Part shown: piece after piece, positions 6,310-7,326 of the stretch
Layout of the letters: every line of letters starts with the position of its first letter
How positions within the stretch are numbered: position 1 is the first letter of the stretch
Origin: Gallionellales bacterium UBA7399
Lineage (GTDB): Bacteria; Pseudomonadota; Gammaproteobacteria; Burkholderiales; Gallionellaceae
Direction: 5' to 3'
Length of the DNA: 7,326 nucleotides
Assembly: GCA_002470125.1 (NCBI GenBank)
Contig: DKNB01000002.1
Coordinates: 1 to 7,326, forward strand
Translations under genes and position numbers: made by a program
Notes under the pieces: model-generated
Told to the model about the DNA's origin: nothing
Databases searched by the model: none
Seen by the model: the letters and a program-made list of their open reading frames with translations, nothing else

Positions 6310-6314
6310 GGGGG
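6310..6314 (+). promoter_or_regulatory. Atypical ribosome binding site of rpoC
   Basis: The only G-rich stretch near ATG 6321 is GGGGG at 6310-6314, six bases upstream. It can pair with the 16S anti-Shine-Dalgarno only with a mismatch or wobble in place of the usual A, so it looks weaker than the sites of rplA, rplL and rpoB. Confidence 0.5.
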
Positions 6315-6320
6315 TTGCAC

Positions 6321-7326
6321 ATGAAAGCATTATTAGATTTATTCAGACAAGTAACGCAAAACGAAGAGTTTGATGCGATCAAGATTGGACTGGCTTCGCC
6401 GGAAAAAATTCGTTCCTGGTCATATGGCGAAGTAAAGAAGCCGGAAACCATTAACTACAGAACCTTTAAGCCGGAGCGTGATGGCTTGTTCTGCGCTAAG
6501 ATTTTTGGCCCAACCAAGGACTATGAGTGTCTGTGCGGTAAGTACAAGCGCCTAAAGCATCGCGGAGTGATCTGCGAGAAATGTGGCGTGGAAGTAACGT
6601 TGTCAAAGGTGCGTCGTGAGCGCATGGGGCACATTGAGCTGGCTAGCCCGGTGGCGCATATATGGTTCCTTAAGTCGTTGCCGTCACGCTTGGGTATGGT
6701 TCTGGATATGACGTTGCGTGACATAGAGCGCGTTCTGTATTTTGAAGCCTATGTGGTAACCGACCCTGGGATGACGACACTTGAGCGCGCTCAGATTCTC
6801 TCCGAGGACGACTACCGTGACAAGGTGGAAGAGCACGGTGATGAGTTTTCTGCGGTAATGGGAGCGGAAGGCATACGTACACTGTTGCACATGCTGGATG
6901 TGCCGGCTGAAGTTGAGAAGCTGCGCGCAGACCTTGAGGAAACTAGTTCTGAAACAAAGATTAAAAAATATGCGAAACGCCTGAAGATTCTTGAGGCATT
7001 TCTGGTTTCTGGTATTAAGCCAGAGTGGATGATCATGCTGGTGCTTCCTGTGCTGCCACCAGAGCTACGTCCCTTGGTGCCACTGGATGGCGGTCGCTTT
7101 GCGACCTCTGATCTGAATGACTTGTACCGTCGTGTAATCAATAGAAATAATCGTCTAAAACGCCTTTTGGAGCTGAAGGCGCCAGAAATTATTGTGCGCA
7201 ATGAAAAGCGCATGCTACAAGAATCGATCGATTCGTTGTTGGACAACGGTCGTCGGGGTAAGGCAATGACTGGAGCCAATAAGCGCCCACTGAAGTCATT
7301 GGCTGACATGATCAAGGGCAAGGGCG
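6321..7326 (+). CDS. rpoC: DNA-directed RNA polymerase subunit beta', N-terminal part (3' end outside window)
   Basis: The frame is open from ATG 6321 to the window end: 335 full codons, beginning MKALLDLFRQVTQNEEFDAI and aligning almost without gaps to remembered E. coli RpoC. The N-terminal zinc-binding domain is complete, with cysteines at 70, 72, 85 and 88 (CLCG and CEKC), the same numbers as in E. coli. The clamp region follows with KVRRERMGHIELASPVAHIW and LRDIERVLYFEAYVV. The lid region lies near PPELRPLVPLDGGRFATSDL (about 246-265). The clamp coiled coil that binds sigma factor begins at N266 (NDLYRRVINRNNRLKRLL). The window stops around the rudder and switch region at SLADMIKGKG. The catalytic NADFDGD motif would lie further downstream and cannot be checked. 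The gene is the last of the rplJL-rpoBC run seen here and is 60 bases from rpoB. Confidence 0.98.
   Translation, partial: MKALLDLFRQVTQNEEFDAIKIGLASPEKIRSWSYGEVKKPETINYRTFKPERDGLFCAKIFGPTKDYECLCGKYKRLKHRGVICEKCGVEVTLSKVRRERMGHIELASPVAHIWFLKSLPSRLGMVLDMTLRDIERVLYFEAYVVTDPGMTTLERAQILSEDDYRDKVEEHGDEFSAVMGAEGIRTLLHMLDVPAEVEKLRADLEETSSETKIKKYAKRLKILEAFLVSGIKPEWMIMLVLPVLPPELRPLVPLDGGRFATSDLNDLYRRVINRNNRLKRLLELKAPEIIVRNEKRMLQESIDSLLDNGRRGKAMTGANKRPLKSLADMIKGKG

Noticed and set aside
6812..7321. A 169-codon open frame on the minus strand
   Set aside because: It mirrors rpoC codons; its serine/arginine-rich product looks like antisense of a conserved gene, and the + frame is unmistakably RpoC.
1..7326. 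Search for a novel system: mobile elements, CRISPR repeats, tRNA genes, toxin-antitoxin or defence genes
   Set aside because: The whole window is accounted for by the conserved rplKA-rplJL-rpoBC order, with only short intergenic gaps apart from the 326-base rplJ leader. No repeats, integrase-like genes or unusual inserts were seen.

Overview
The window is a conserved bacterial ribosomal-protein and RNA-polymerase locus, all on the + strand: rplK (3' end) - rplA - rplJ - rplL - rpoB - rpoC (5' end). By remembered similarity the proteins fit a betaproteobacterium. The supporting features are the L11 C-terminus (TTKMPDLTAADM...GSARSMGIVVEG), the RpoB N-terminus (MSYSFTEKKRIRKSFAKR), the RpoB segment NGGPKKLAKGTKLTK, and the RpoB end (KGDHKIDAGMPESFNV...GIDVDL). 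Base composition looks balanced. RpoB lacks a short insert near residue 1225 that I recall from Burkholderiaceae. I would not name a genus.

Layout: bases 1-129 encode the last 42 residues of ribosomal protein L11. One base later comes rplA (131-826, L1). A 326-base non-coding stretch (827-1152) follows. It holds a small stem-loop and then an elaborate fold that matches the known L10 autoregulatory leader, with a kink-turn-like internal loop. rplJ (L10) is best read from a TTG start at 1153, directly behind a strong Shine-Dalgarno sequence, and ends at 1656. rplL (L7/L12) occupies 1698-2063. The rplL-rpoB gap contains a perfect 11-bp terminator-like hairpin and then a second, A/T-rich hairpin. 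rpoB (2187-6260, 1357 residues) is intact and carries an unmutated rifampicin pocket. A 60-base spacer with a small GC-rich hairpin leads to rpoC, which starts at 6321 and is cut by the window end after 335 codons.

How the parts work together: L10 and L12 form the ribosomal stalk beside L11 and L1, while beta and beta' form the RNA polymerase core. In well-studied relatives, L10 bound to L12 represses its own mRNA through the leader, and a partial terminator plus RNA processing between rplL and rpoB sets the ratio of stalk protein to polymerase. Elements of that design are visible here as structures. I found no mobile element, CRISPR array, tRNA, prophage or foreign gene, and nothing that looks like a new biological system. 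The points worth checking are the RNA structures and start-site choices between the genes.
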